Shown piece after piece: positions 26,115 to 33,562 of a stretch of DNA of 64,000 bases (within the stretch, counting starts at the first letter, position 1; the number at the start of each line of letters is the position of its first letter). This stretch comes from AG25 sp035517615 (GTDB lineage: Bacteria > Gemmatimonadota > Gemmatimonadetes > Gemmatimonadales > GWC2-71-9), in the NCBI GenBank assembly GCA_035517615.1, contig DATIYM010000004.1, positions 1-64,000 on the forward strand, given 5' to 3'. The notes beneath the pieces are model-generated. The model was not told the origin of the DNA and did no database searches. It saw nothing but the letters and a program-made list of their open reading frames with translations. The translations under genes were made by a program, and so were the position numbers.

Positions 26115-28189
26115 AAACCGATCGGATGGTGGTGGGGTACTCGGTGGCGTTGCGCTGGGTCGGCATGGCGGTGCTCGTCGCCGCGTTGATCGCCGATCCG
26201 CGCTGGGTGCATCAGATCCCGGCGGTGCTGCTGCTCATCATCGGCGGTCTCGTACTGCGGGCGCTGCAGATTCCGCTGTCCAAGTATTCCTATCTCACGC
26301 AGACCGGCCTCATCGCGCTCGCTGGGTCGCTGGTGATCGGATTGCCCGCGGCGGCGCTGGCCGTAGGCGTGAGCACGTTCTTCGTGGACTGGGGCTGGCT
26401 CAGGAAGAGCGGCCGCGCGTCGTCGGTCAACGCGGGACGCGAGGTGATCGCCACGATCGCCGCGTTCGGCGTGTACGCCACGATCCTGCACGTGTCGGGC
26501 GTGCCGCCCAGTCTCCATATCGACACCCTGCCCGCGCTGTTCTTTTTCGGCCTCGCGTACTTCGTGTTCAGCCGGTTGTTGTTCTACTTCTCGCTCCTGT
26601 TCCGCGGCAAGCTCGAGCAGGGCGAGCGGCTGCTCATGCTGCGGTACGAATGCATCAGCTTCGGCGCCACGATCATCGCCTCCGCCAGCGTGCTCGGCGC
26701 CATGACGTACTGGCCGCCGCTCGCGTGGCTGTTCGCGGCCGCGGCGCTCGGCGCCCTCGGTCTGTTGTTCAAGCAGACCATCGAAGAAGCCATCGCCGCC
26801 GAAGAGCTGAACAAGGTCCACGCCATGGAGGCGGTGATCACGAGCAACATCAGCCTGGAAGACGCGTTCGCGCGCATCGAGCGGTTGGCGCACCGGCTGG
26901 TCGACTGGGGCGACTTCCGGGTGTACCGGAACCAGGGTACCGCGCCGACGCTCGCGTATCGCGGCGAGATCGGCCGGCGCGAGCGCAGCGAGCCGAGTGC
27001 GGACGTGGCCGTGCTCCGATCCGAGGTCATCGCCAACGGCGAGACGCTCGTGATCGACGACGCGGTGCGCGACCGGCGCATCAACGACGCGGCGGCGCAC
27101 GTGCAGAGTCTCATTATCGTGCCGCTCAAGTTCGGCAGCGACGTGATCGGCACGCTCGAGCTCGAACATCACAAGCGCAAATCCTACCGCGGCAAAGACG
27201 TGCAGGCGATTTCCACGTTCGCGAATCAGCTCGCCACCGCCATGCACATCACCGAGCTGCGGCGGCCGCTGCTCCAGACGGTGGAGCGGCTCAACGCGCA
27301 GCTCTCCACGCTGGCGCGCGCGGCCGAGTCGCTGCGCGAGGCCGCGGGGGGAGTGGCGGGATCGACCGATGCGATCCGCGCGGGCGTCGTGGCCGAAGAA
27401 GGGCAGGTGTCGGGCGGGCTCGAGGCCACCGAGACGCTGGCCCAGGTGTCGCGCCGTATGTGGGAAGACGGCGCCGAGGCGGCCGAGGCGTCGAGCAAGG
27501 CGAGCGACGTCGCGACGCGGAATCGCCAGCAGATTCGCGAGGCGATCGAGCGGCTCGTGGCGCTCAAGACGTTCGTGGGTGAAAGCTCGGCCAAGGTGCA
27601 GGGGCTCGGGACGGTGAGCCGGCGGATCACGGGCTTCATCGCGTCGATTCGCGATCTCGCCGACATGACGAATCTCCTGTCGTTGAATGCCGCGATCGAA
27701 GCGGCGCGGGCCGGGGCCCACGGCCGCGGCTTTGCGGTGGTGGCCGAAGAAGTGCGCCGCCTCGCCGAGCAGAGCGCCACCGCAGCATCGGAAGCGGGCG
27801 AGCTGGTGCAGGACATTCACCGCCAGGTGGGTGAAGTGGTGGAGCAGATGCGGCGCGGGCAGGTGAACGTGGGCGGCGTGGAGGAGCTCTCGTCCGCGGC
27901 GCTGCGCGCGCTCGACGCGATCGTGGAAGCCACGGCCGATGCGACGGGCCATGCGCGCCGGATTGCGGAGGCGGCCACCGAGCAGGACGCGGCGTTCGCG
28001 CGGCTGCGCGAGCGGATTCACGCCGTGGCGGAGATCGCGGGGAAGAACCGCGTCGAAGTAGACGACGTGGCCACGCGCGCCAACGAGGCGGCCCGGGGTC
28101 TCTCCGAGCTCGAGCGTGCCACGCGCGAGCTCGAGTCCGTGGCCGCGATGCTGCGCGAGTTGACGCGCGGCTTTGCCAGCGTCGCGTAG
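26111..28189 (+). CDS. 7TM-GAF-methyl-accepting-type signal transducer
   Basis: 692 residues from the ATG overlapping the trpA stop. Six to seven hydrophobic segments (about 10-225) form a membrane domain quite unlike the periplasmic sensor of classical MCPs. A GAF-like domain follows (about 235-385; AHVQSLIIVPLKFGSDVIGTLELEHH). The last 300 residues are an MCP signalling hairpin with the tip FIASIRDLADMTNLLSLNAAIEAARAGAHGRGFAVVAEEVRRLAEQS, which is close to the consensus for receptors that bind CheA/CheW. No che genes are in the window. It ends the coupled trpC-to-transducer run; folK has its own promoter inside this gene's 3' end. Confidence 0.85.
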   Translation: MKTDRMVVGYSVALRWVGMAVLVAALIADPRWVHQIPAVLLLIIGGLVLRALQIPLSKYSYLTQTGLIALAGSLVIGLPAAALAVGVSTFFVDWGWLRKSGRASSVNAGREVIATIAAFGVYATILHVSGVPPSLHIDTLPALFFFGLAYFVFSRLLFYFSLLFRGKLEQGERLLMLRYECISFGATIIASASVLGAMTYWPPLAWLFAAAALGALGLLFKQTIEEAIAAEELNKVHAMEAVITSNISLEDAFARIERLAHRLVDWGDFRVYRNQGTAPTLAYRGEIGRRERSEPSADVAVLRSEVIANGETLVIDDAVRDRRINDAAAHVQSLIIVPLKFGSDVIGTLELEHHKRKSYRGKDVQAISTFANQLATAMHITELRRPLLQTVERLNAQLSTLARAAESLREAAGGVAGSTDAIRAGVVAEEGQVSGGLEATETLAQVSRRMWEDGAEAAEASSKASDVATRNRQQIREAIERLVALKTFVGESSAKVQGLGTVSRRITGFIASIRDLADMTNLLSLNAAIEAARAGAHGRGFAVVAEEVRRLAEQSATAASEAGELVQDIHRQVGEVVEQMRRGQVNVGGVEELSSAALRALDAIVEATADATGHARRIAEAATEQDAAFARLRERIHAVAEIAGKNRVEVDDVATRANEAARGLSELERATRELESVAAMLRELTRGFASVA

Positions 28190-28201
28190 CTCCCTTACCA
28201 T
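28173..28201 (+). promoter_or_regulatory. promoter of folK (leaderless type)
   Basis: TTGCCA (28173-28178), a 17-base spacer, TACCAT (28196-28201), then exactly 6 bases to the folK GTG at 28208. The -35 box lies in the last codons of the upstream transducer gene. No Shine-Dalgarno precedes the GTG. Confidence 0.6.
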
Positions 28202-28207
28202 TCACGC

Positions 28208-28621
28208 GTGCCGGCACCGGAGCGCGTCTTCGTGGCATTGGGATCGAACGTCGGTGACCGCGAAGCGCATCTTGCGTACGCCCGCGAGCGGCTCGCCGGG
28301 CTGCCGCGCACCCGTCTCATCGCCGCTTCCCAAGTCGAGGAGACCGAGCCGCTCGGCCCCGTACCGCAGGGACGCTATCTGAATCAAATGGTGCTGCTCG
28401 AAACCACCCTCACACCACTCGACCTGCTCGAGCGGCTGCACGCGATCGAGGCCGAGCGCGGCCGGCAGCGGACTGTGCGCTGGGGGCCGCGCACGCTCGA
28501 TCTCGATATCGTGCGATTCGGTGAGCGGCATGCGCGCGAAGCGAACCTCGTCATTCCTCACCCCGAGCTGCCGAATCGCGCGTTCTGGCAGGCGGAGATC
28601 GCCGAGCTCGAACGTGAGTGA
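28208..28621 (+). CDS. folK: 2-amino-4-hydroxy-6-hydroxymethyldihydropteridine pyrophosphokinase
   Basis: 137 residues. HPPK transfers pyrophosphate from ATP to the pterin in folate synthesis. Seen: VALGSNVGDREAHL, EPLGPVPQGRYLNQMV, ERGRQRTVRWGPRTLDLDIV with the metal-binding Asp pair, and VIPHPELPNRAFW. Slightly shorter than E. coli FolK. The GTG start is likely leaderless. It overlaps panB by 8 bases, so folate and pantothenate genes share a message. Confidence 0.93.
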   Translation: MPAPERVFVALGSNVGDREAHLAYARERLAGLPRTRLIAASQVEETEPLGPVPQGRYLNQMVLLETTLTPLDLLERLHAIEAERGRQRTVRWGPRTLDLDIVRFGERHAREANLVIPHPELPNRAFWQAEIAELERE

Positions 28622-29435
28622 GCCTCAGGCTCCCCGAGGGCTCACGGTCCCGGACCTCACGCGAATGAAGGGGCAGGGGAAGCGCATCGTGGTGCTGACC
28701 TGCTATGACGCACTGTTCGCGCGGTTGCTCGATCAGAGCGGCGTGGATGTGCTGCTCGTGGGTGACTCGGTCGAGCAAGTACTCGGCGGATCGCCGAACA
28801 CGCTGTCGGCGACGCTCGAGCAGATGATCTACCATACCACGCTCGTACGGCGCGGTGCGGAGCGGGCGCTCGTGGTGTGCGACATGCCGTTCCTCAGTTA
28901 TCAGGTGTCGATCGCCGAAGCGATTCGGAACTGCGGCCGCGTATTGGCGGAGACGGGGTGCAACGCCATCAAGCTCGAAGGCGGCGAAGCCATGGCGCCC
29001 ACAGTGCGGGCGCTCGTCGACGTGGGAATCCCGGTCATGGGGCATCTCGGGCTCACTCCGCAATCCGTACACGCGCTGGGCGGGTATCGCGTGCAGGGTC
29101 GCGAACCGGACGCAGCGCGACGCTTGCTCGACGACGCGAAAGCGCTGGAAGACGCGGGCGCGTTCGCAATTGTGCTGGAATTGATCCCCGCCACGCTCGC
29201 GTCGCAGGTCACGAAGGCGGTCACGATCCCCACGATCGGGATCGGCGCGGGACCGGCGTGCGACGGGCAGGTGCTGGTGCTGCACGACATGCTGGGCCTG
29301 AACGACCAGTTCGCGCCCAAGTTTCTCAAGCGCTATGCGAGCCTGGCGCAGGACGTGCGTGAGGCGGTCACGTTGTACGGCGATGAAGTACGCGAGGGTC
29401 GCTATCCCGGGCCCGAGCACTCGATCACGCAGTAG
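28614..29435 (+). CDS. panB: 3-methyl-2-oxobutanoate hydroxymethyltransferase
   Basis: 273 residues. Ketopantoate hydroxymethyltransferase uses methylene-THF, which explains a place beside folK. Seen: VLTCYDALFARLLDQSGVDVLLVGDSVEQVLGG, VCDMPFLSYQ, GCNAIKLEGGE, VMGHLGLTPQSVHALGGYRVQGR, AFAIVLELIP and the metal/substrate-site IGIGAGPACDGQVLVLHDMLG. The GTG at 28614, inside the end of folK, is chosen for the domain boundary. Confidence 0.95.
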   Translation: MSEPQAPRGLTVPDLTRMKGQGKRIVVLTCYDALFARLLDQSGVDVLLVGDSVEQVLGGSPNTLSATLEQMIYHTTLVRRGAERALVVCDMPFLSYQVSIAEAIRNCGRVLAETGCNAIKLEGGEAMAPTVRALVDVGIPVMGHLGLTPQSVHALGGYRVQGREPDAARRLLDDAKALEDAGAFAIVLELIPATLASQVTKAVTIPTIGIGAGPACDGQVLVLHDMLGLNDQFAPKFLKRYASLAQDVREAVTLYGDEVREGRYPGPEHSITQ

Positions 29436-29449
29436 CCGGGAGACGAGCG

Positions 29450-30322
29450 CTGCAGGAGATCGCGACGCCCGCTGAGATGCGCGCCTGGTCGCGCGCGGAA
29501 CGGAGCCGCGGCCGGCGCATCGGGTTCGTGCCCACCATGGGGTTTCTCCACGAAGGCCACATGCGGTTGGTCGATCGCGCGCGCGATCGCGCCGACCGGG
29601 TCGTGCTCTCCCGCTTCGTCAACCCGCTGCAGTTCGGCCCCACCGAAGACTTCGAGCGCTATCCGCGCGATCTCGAGCGCGATCGGGCGCTCGCGGCGAG
29701 CCGGTCGGTGGACTGCTTTTTCAACCCGGAGACGAAGAGCGTCTATCCCGAGCCGCCGGTCGTGTCGGTGCATCCCGGTCCCGGCGGCGATATCCTCGAA
29801 GGGGCCGCTCGGCCCGGCCACTTCCGCGGCGTGCTCACGGTGGTGGCCAAGCTGTTTCATTATGTCGAGCCCGATCTCGCCATCTTTGGCCGCAAGGATT
29901 ACCAGCAGTGTGTGCTGGTGCGACGGATGGTAGCGGACTTGCATTTCGGACTCGAGCTGGACATCGCGCCGACCGTACGCGAGCTCGATGGCCTCGCGCT
30001 CTCATCGCGCAACATCTACCTGCAGCCCGACGAGCGCCGCGCGGCGCTCGCGCTGTCACGCGCGTTGCGGGCGATCGAGCAGGCATGGCGCCGTGGTCAG
30101 GCCGATCCGGCCGCGCTCGAGCGGAGTGGAGTCGAGGTGCTGTCCGGCCCCGGGGTCACGCCCGAGTATCTCACAGTGCTGGGCGCCGAGCTGCAGCCGA
30201 TCGCGCGTGCCGACGCGTCGAGCGTGGTGGTGGTCGCCGCGCGCGTGGGGACGACGCGCCTGATCGACAATGTCGTGCTCGGTGAAGGCATGGCGCACGA
30301 CGTGGCGGTGCGCAGCGCATGA
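29450..30322 (+). CDS. panC: pantothenate synthetase, probable CTG start
   Basis: About 290 residues. It condenses pantoate and beta-alanine with ATP. Seen: GFVPTMGFLHEGHMRLVDRAR, FVNPLQFGPTEDFERYPRDLERD, HFRGVLTVVAKLFHYVEPDLAIFGRKDYQQ and ELDGLALSSRNIYL. The first ATG (29477) would begin too close to the ATP-binding strand (about 12 residues before GFVPTMG, against about 21 in E. coli) and lacks a spaced ribosome site. The in-frame CTG at 29450 has GGGAG about 7 bases upstream and gives the expected length (LQEIATPAEMRAW), so I use it. Enzyme identity is firm; the start is a proposal. Confidence 0.9.
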   Translation: MQEIATPAEMRAWSRAERSRGRRIGFVPTMGFLHEGHMRLVDRARDRADRVVLSRFVNPLQFGPTEDFERYPRDLERDRALAASRSVDCFFNPETKSVYPEPPVVSVHPGPGGDILEGAARPGHFRGVLTVVAKLFHYVEPDLAIFGRKDYQQCVLVRRMVADLHFGLELDIAPTVRELDGLALSSRNIYLQPDERRAALALSRALRAIEQAWRRGQADPAALERSGVEVLSGPGVTPEYLTVLGAELQPIARADASSVVVVAARVGTTRLIDNVVLGEGMAHDVAVRSA

Positions 30323-30816
30323 GCCTGCCGTCCTGGGCGGTGGTGAGCGACGGACGCAAGGCGCACATCGAACGCGTCGCCGAGCTGATCGCGAGCTGGG
30401 CCGACGCGATGGACGTGGGCGAGCGCGAGAAGGCGCGCTGGCTCCGAGCGGCATATCTCCACGATGCGCTGCGCAACGCGAAGCCCGAGAGCGGCATGCA
30501 GCATGGCCCGAAGGCCGCGGAGCGCGCCGAGCAGGAGGGCGAGCGCGATCGCGGCGTGCTCGATGCGGTGCGGTATCATACCATCGGCTACCCGGGGTGG
30601 GACGACGTGGGCCGCATGCTCTATCTGGCCGATTTTCTCGAGCCGGGCCGGGCGTTCAAACGTTGGAAGCGGCGCTCGTGGGCCAACCGCGTGCCGCGCG
30701 AGCGCGACGTGGTGCTGCGCGAAGTGGCGGCGATGCGCCTGCGCCGCGTGATCAAATCGGGGTGGCCGCTCCCCAAAGAGTCGGTGGAATTCTGGAACAG
30801 TCTCGCCGCGCGCTGA
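30319..30816 (+). CDS. YqeK-like HD-domain hydrolase
   Basis: 165 residues from the ATG overlapping the panC stop. HD-domain residues: His16 (KAHIERV), His48-Asp49 (AAYLHDALRN), His62 (MQHGPKAAERA), His87 (VRYHTIGYPG) and Asp105 (LYLADFLEPGR). The order, spacing and the LADFLEPGR ending match YqeK, which symmetrically hydrolyses Ap4A. In many genomes yqeK follows nadD and precedes rsfS; here neither is present, but the LytR_C gene that follows is a common neighbour. Confidence 0.8.
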   Translation: MSLPSWAVVSDGRKAHIERVAELIASWADAMDVGEREKARWLRAAYLHDALRNAKPESGMQHGPKAAERAEQEGERDRGVLDAVRYHTIGYPGWDDVGRMLYLADFLEPGRAFKRWKRRSWANRVPRERDVVLREVAAMRLRRVIKSGWPLPKESVEFWNSLAAR

Positions 30817-31187
30817 TCGCGCTGTGCGGCCTCGTGATCGCGTGCCGATCCGATCGGGCACCCGAGCCGTTCAAGATTCCCGGGGAGAGCGGCGCGCACG
30901 TCACCGTCGAAGTCTTGAACGCGAGCGACAAACCCGGCCTCGCGCGCACCGGCACGCGAGTGCTGCGCCGGGCGGGAATCGACGTGGTGAGCTTCGGGAC
31001 GGCCACGAGTGCAAACGCGGAGTCGACCCGCATAGTAGTACGGAGGGGTAGCGCCGCCGTCGCCCAACCGGTGCGCGCGGCGCTCGGCGTGGGGACGATC
31101 GCGGTGCAGCTCGATTCGGCGAAGCTACTCGATGTGAGCGTGTTCCTTGGTGCGGACTTTGCCCCGCGCCTCGACTTCCACCCGTAG
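30762..31187 (+). CDS. LytR_C-domain lipoprotein
   Basis: About 141 residues if started at the GTG at 30762, 54 bases inside the end of the preceding gene; no closer canonical start exists in this frame. A short signal sequence with lipobox (RRALIALCGLVIAC) leads to one LytR C-terminal domain: VTVEVLNASDKPGLARTGTRVLRRAGIDVVSFGTA, IVVRRGSAAVAQPVRAALGVGTIAVQLDS, VSVFLGADFA. The domain is common in cell-envelope proteins, its function poorly known. The 3' end overlaps the convergent rlmN gene by 63 bases. Confidence 0.7.
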   Translation: MAAPQRVGGILEQSRRALIALCGLVIACRSDRAPEPFKIPGESGAHVTVEVLNASDKPGLARTGTRVLRRAGIDVVSFGTATSANAESTRIVVRRGSAAVAQPVRAALGVGTIAVQLDSAKLLDVSVFLGADFAPRLDFHP

Positions 31188-32213
31188 CTGCCCGCAGGCG
31201 GCGCTGATATCGAGGCCGCGACTCTTGCGCAGCACCGCATTGACGCCCTTCGCTTTCAGGCGCCGTTCGAACTCCATCATCGTGTTGCGCGAGCTGGGGG
31301 TGAGTTCCGGCGCGCCACCCGGATGAAGCGGCAGGAGATTCACGAGCGCGCCGAGCGGTAACGCCAGTTTCGCCAGCTGATCGGCGTCTTCGGGCGCATC
31401 GTTCTTTCCTGCGATCAGCACGTATTCGAGTGTGATGCGCCGCTCGAATTGCCCGAGCGCTTTGAGCAGGTCTGGCAGCGGGTATTTCTTCTCGATCGGC
31501 ATCAAGTCGAGGCGCCGTTCCGAAGTGGGCGCATGCAGCGACACCGCGAGCCGGAACTGTTCCGTTCGCTGCGCCAGCTCGGCCAGCGCTGGAAGAATTC
31601 CGACGGTCGACACAGTGACGTGCCGCGCGCCGATTCCCAAGCCTTGTGGAGCATTCAGGATCGTCAACGCGGTTGCGACAGCGGGCCAGTTGAGCAGCGG
31701 CTCGCCCATGCCCATGAAGACCACGTTGGTTGGTTTGTCGTGCGGCCTGCGCAGCACGATCTCGCGCACCTGACCCGCGATTTCGGCCGCGCTCAGGTTG
31801 CGGCGGAATCCCATGCGTCCCGTAGCGCAGAACATGCAGCCCAGCGCGCATCCCACCTGCGACGAGATGCACAGCGTGCGCCGCTTGCCCTCGGGAATGA
31901 GCACCGATTCGATCGCTTCGCCGTCACCAAGCTTCCAGAGGAACTTCTCGGTGCCATCGGTCGACTCCTGATGGGCCGCGAGCTCGAGCCGTGTGAGCGG
32001 GAATGCTTGCTCGAGCGCGAGCCGGAGTGCCACGGGCAGCTCGGTCGCGTCGGACCATGAGGCGACGGGGCGCTGCCACAGGCGCGCGGCCATTTGCTCG
32101 AGCCGGTAGCCGGGCTCGTCGCGCTGGGTGAGCCAGTCGCGCAGCCGGGCCTCACTCGCCTGGGGAGTGAGGCTAAGGAGATCGGTGTCGGAGGCCGGGG
32201 GTTGAGCCTGCAC
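31125..32213 (-). CDS. rlmN: dual-specificity 23S rRNA/tRNA m2A methyltransferase
   Basis: 362 residues. Radical SAM enzyme methylating A2503 of 23S rRNA and A37 of tRNAs. Seen: the 4Fe-4S triad in VGCALGCMFCATGRMGFRRNL, VVFMGMGEPLLNW, VTVSTVGILPALAEL, LAVSLHAPTSERRLDLMPIEKKYPL, LEYVLIAGKNDAPEDADQLA and the C-terminal catalytic Cys in DISAACGQLR. The GTG at 32213 is chosen at the domain start; a much longer upstream extension in the same frame runs antisense through the accessory genes and is not real. TACATT (32225-32220) ends 6 bases before the GTG, suggesting a leaderless message. Confidence 0.95.
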   Translation of the reverse strand: MQAQPPASDTDLLSLTPQASEARLRDWLTQRDEPGYRLEQMAARLWQRPVASWSDATELPVALRLALEQAFPLTRLELAAHQESTDGTEKFLWKLGDGEAIESVLIPEGKRRTLCISSQVGCALGCMFCATGRMGFRRNLSAAEIAGQVREIVLRRPHDKPTNVVFMGMGEPLLNWPAVATALTILNAPQGLGIGARHVTVSTVGILPALAELAQRTEQFRLAVSLHAPTSERRLDLMPIEKKYPLPDLLKALGQFERRITLEYVLIAGKNDAPEDADQLAKLALPLGALVNLLPLHPGGAPELTPSSRNTMMEFERRLKAKGVNAVLRKSRGLDISAACGQLRVEVEARGKVRTKEHAHIE

Positions 32214-32219
32214 GAGGGG

Positions 32220-32225
32220 AATGTA
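32220..32225 (-). promoter_or_regulatory. -10-like hexamer 6 bases before the rlmN GTG
   Basis: TACATT on the minus strand, followed by six bases and the GTG start of rlmN; no Shine-Dalgarno. The -35 region is poor. The spacing equals that of the truA and folK promoters. Confidence 0.4.
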
Positions 32226-32242
32226 ACCGTTCGTTTTCCGAG

Positions 32243-32258
32243 TAGAATTGCTGTTGTG
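32243..32258 (+). promoter_or_regulatory. TAGAATTG-N3-TTGTG element, copy 1
   Basis: TAGAATTG at 32243-32250, then CTG, TT and GTG at 32256-32258. This is one of five copies in the window with identical spacing. It starts a 28-codon frame that reads into the beginning of a DHFR-like domain. Interpreted as a -10 element plus leaderless start codon; no canonical -35. Confidence 0.6.
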
Positions 32259-32342
32259 ACTGCACACCCCGGCGCCGACCTCGCGCGACCCCTGCGCTAT
32301 TCCATCAACGTCACCTTGGACGGTGCTGCGTTCATCGCGTAA
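32256..32342 (+). pseudogene. truncated RibD/dihydrofolate-reductase-like N-terminal fragment
   Basis: 28 codons from the GTG of motif copy 1. The peptide ends RPLRYSINVTLDGAAFIA, and RxLRYSINVTLDG is the usual opening of small RibD_C (DHFR-like) family proteins. The rest of the 170-180-residue domain is absent, so this is likely the 5' remnant of a lost gene. The 93 bases after it hold an 8-base inverted repeat, GCATCGGC (32363-32370) with GCCGATGC (32393-32400), and no other frame. Confidence 0.45.
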
Positions 32343-32422
32343 TGGTGGCGGACCGAAGACTTGCATCGGCGCGCGGTCCAGAACCCACGCAGGCCGATGC
32401 GCTCCTCTTTGGCTGGCTGTGG

Positions 32423-32438
32423 TAGAATTGTGTTTGTG
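32423..32438 (+). promoter_or_regulatory. TAGAATTG-N3-TTGTG element, copy 2
   Basis: TAGAATTG at 32423-32430, then TGT, TT and GTG at 32436-32438, the start of the YdeI-family gene. A TGG precedes the hexamer (extended -10 pattern). No ribosome binding site lies before the GTG. Confidence 0.65.
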
Positions 32439-33068
32439 AACAATCGAGCAGTGGCCGACGCGAACACTCTTCCAATCAAGCGTTTCGCGAGCTCCGAAGC
32501 TTGGGACGCATGGCTCCGAAAGCATCACACGAGCTCGCGAGGCGTATGGCTGGAATTTGCCAAGAACGGCCGCCAGCGTCCTCCGCTGTCGCACGCGCAA
32601 GCCCTGGAGACTGCACTCTGTTATGGATGGATCGATGGGCAGACGGCGACCGGCAAGGATGGATGGTGGCGCCAGCGCTTCACACCCAGAGCCCCGCGAA
32701 GCAAGTGGTCCAAGATCAACTGTGCGGCGGTCGACCGTTTGCTGGCCCAGGGGCGACTCACACCGGCGGGTCTGGCGCAGGTGGATGCCGCCAAGCGCGA
32801 CGGCCGCTGGAATGCTGCGTACGCATCCCAGCGGACGATCACTATCCCCCAGGACTTGCGGGCGGCACTGGTTGCCCGGCCCCGTGCCAGGGAGTTCTTT
32901 CAGGCGCTCGACAGCAGGAACCGCTATGCGATTCTCTACCGATTGCACGACGCCAAGAAAGCGGAGACGCGCCAGCGGCGGCTGGAGAAGTTCGTTCGTA
33001 TGCTGGAGGCGGGCGAAACTGTGCATGAGCGGCCAACCCGCGCTGGCCGCCGCCCAACACGCGCCTGA
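32436..33068 (+). CDS. YdeI/OmpD-associated (OmdA) family protein
   Basis: 210 residues from the leaderless-type GTG. Seen: LPIKRFASSEAWDAWLRKHHTSSRGVWLEFAKNG, ALCYGWIDGQTATGKDGWWRQRFTPRAPRSKWSKINCAAVDRLLAQGRLTPAGLAQVDAAKRDGRW, the hallmark of the YdeI/OmdA family (bacteriocin-protection type). The C-terminal half matches the OmdA helical domain. The biochemical role is not known. The gene ends within a degenerate attC-like left arm (GCCCAAC at 33052-33058), consistent with a former integron cassette. Confidence 0.8.
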   Translation: MNNRAVADANTLPIKRFASSEAWDAWLRKHHTSSRGVWLEFAKNGRQRPPLSHAQALETALCYGWIDGQTATGKDGWWRQRFTPRAPRSKWSKINCAAVDRLLAQGRLTPAGLAQVDAAKRDGRWNAAYASQRTITIPQDLRAALVARPRAREFFQALDSRNRYAILYRLHDAKKAETRQRRLEKFVRMLEAGETVHERPTRAGRRPTRA

Positions 33069-33093
33069 AGGTGCCGGCGCCCGTCCTCGGGGG

Positions 33094-33109
33094 TAGAATT
33101 GCGGTTGTG
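33094..33109 (+). promoter_or_regulatory. TAGAATTG-N3-TTGTG element, copy 3
   Basis: TAGAATTG at 33094-33101, then CGG, TT and GTG at 33107-33109. The GTG opens a 79-codon frame (to 33346) without recognisable family, out of frame with the AP2-like gene starting at 33187. Either the real gene is reached by its own ribosome site, or the region has been frameshifted. Confidence 0.55.
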
Positions 33110-33186
33110 CACCGTACAACACGGCGCCGCAGCTTCGGCGCAATCCGTCGGGCGGCGCGAATCCCAACCTTGTACTTGGAGAAACC

Positions 33187-33450
33187 TTGCGAAAGAAGAC
33201 TCGGTCCCGTCCCGGTCGCCAGCGTGGCATTAGCCGCATCGACCAACCCTCCACGCGCACGCACGGCTGGTTCGTGCGGGCCGGATTCTACACGCGCTCA
33301 GACGGAGCGTATGCACCGCGGCACCGGAAGTTCTTCGGGGACGTAACCTACGGCGGCAAGCGGCGTGCTCTGAAAGCCGCGGCCGAGTATCTGGCGATCG
33401 TCACGCGGGTTCGGAAGCAGCGGGCCCGCTCGCAGCGGCGTGCCGCCTAA
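33187..33450 (+). CDS. small AP2/ERF-like DNA-binding protein, cassette-borne
   Basis: 87 residues from a TTG at 33187 with GGAG 5 bases upstream. The core GISRIDQPSTRTHGWFVRAGF then HRKFFGDVTYGGKRRALKAAAEYL resembles the bacterial AP2-like proteins often found in mobile contexts (three-strand sheet plus a helix rich in Arg and Ala). The rest is strongly basic (RKKTRSRPGRQRG at the front, RKQRARSQRR at the end). The TAA stop lies inside the attC left arm, the classic layout of an integron gene cassette. Confidence 0.55.
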   Translation: MRKKTRSRPGRQRGISRIDQPSTRTHGWFVRAGFYTRSDGAYAPRHRKFFGDVTYGGKRRALKAAAEYLAIVTRVRKQRARSQRRAA

Positions 33451-33535
33451 CAAGTGTTGTCCAAGCACTGAGCCGTCGGGCGCGGCTGAGCAACCGAGCG
33501 GTGCGGCGCGGCTCAACCGCGGGCCGTTAGGCGGC
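33442..33535 (+). other. attC-like integron recombination site
   Basis: The outer arms are perfect 10-base complements: GCCGCCTAAC (33442-33451) and GTTAGGCGGC (33526-33535). They contain the RYYYAAC and GTTRRRY core sites (GCCTAAC and GTTAGGC). Inner arms TGAGCCG (33469-33475) and CGGCTCA (33509-33515) also pair. The 94-base length is typical, and the element lies between one small gene's stop and the next gene's start. No intI gene is in the window. Confidence 0.8.
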
Positions 33536-33562
33536 AACGAACTTCTCATAGAGTCCTCACAT

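Noticed and set aside
25955..28201. 748-codon open frame on the minus strand opposite the MCP-like transducer
   Set aside because: Its product is Arg/His/Gly-rich without domain pattern, and the plus strand encodes clear MCP and TrpA motifs. It is a by-product of high GC.
32343..32422. Possible second attC between the DHFR fragment and the YdeI gene
   Set aside because: An 8-base inverted repeat is present, but neither RYYYAAC nor GTTRRRY cores lie at the right positions.
32214..33260. N-terminal extension of the rlmN frame through the accessory genes
   Set aside because: RlmN homologues start near 32213; the extension is antisense to the YdeI gene and has no conserved pattern.
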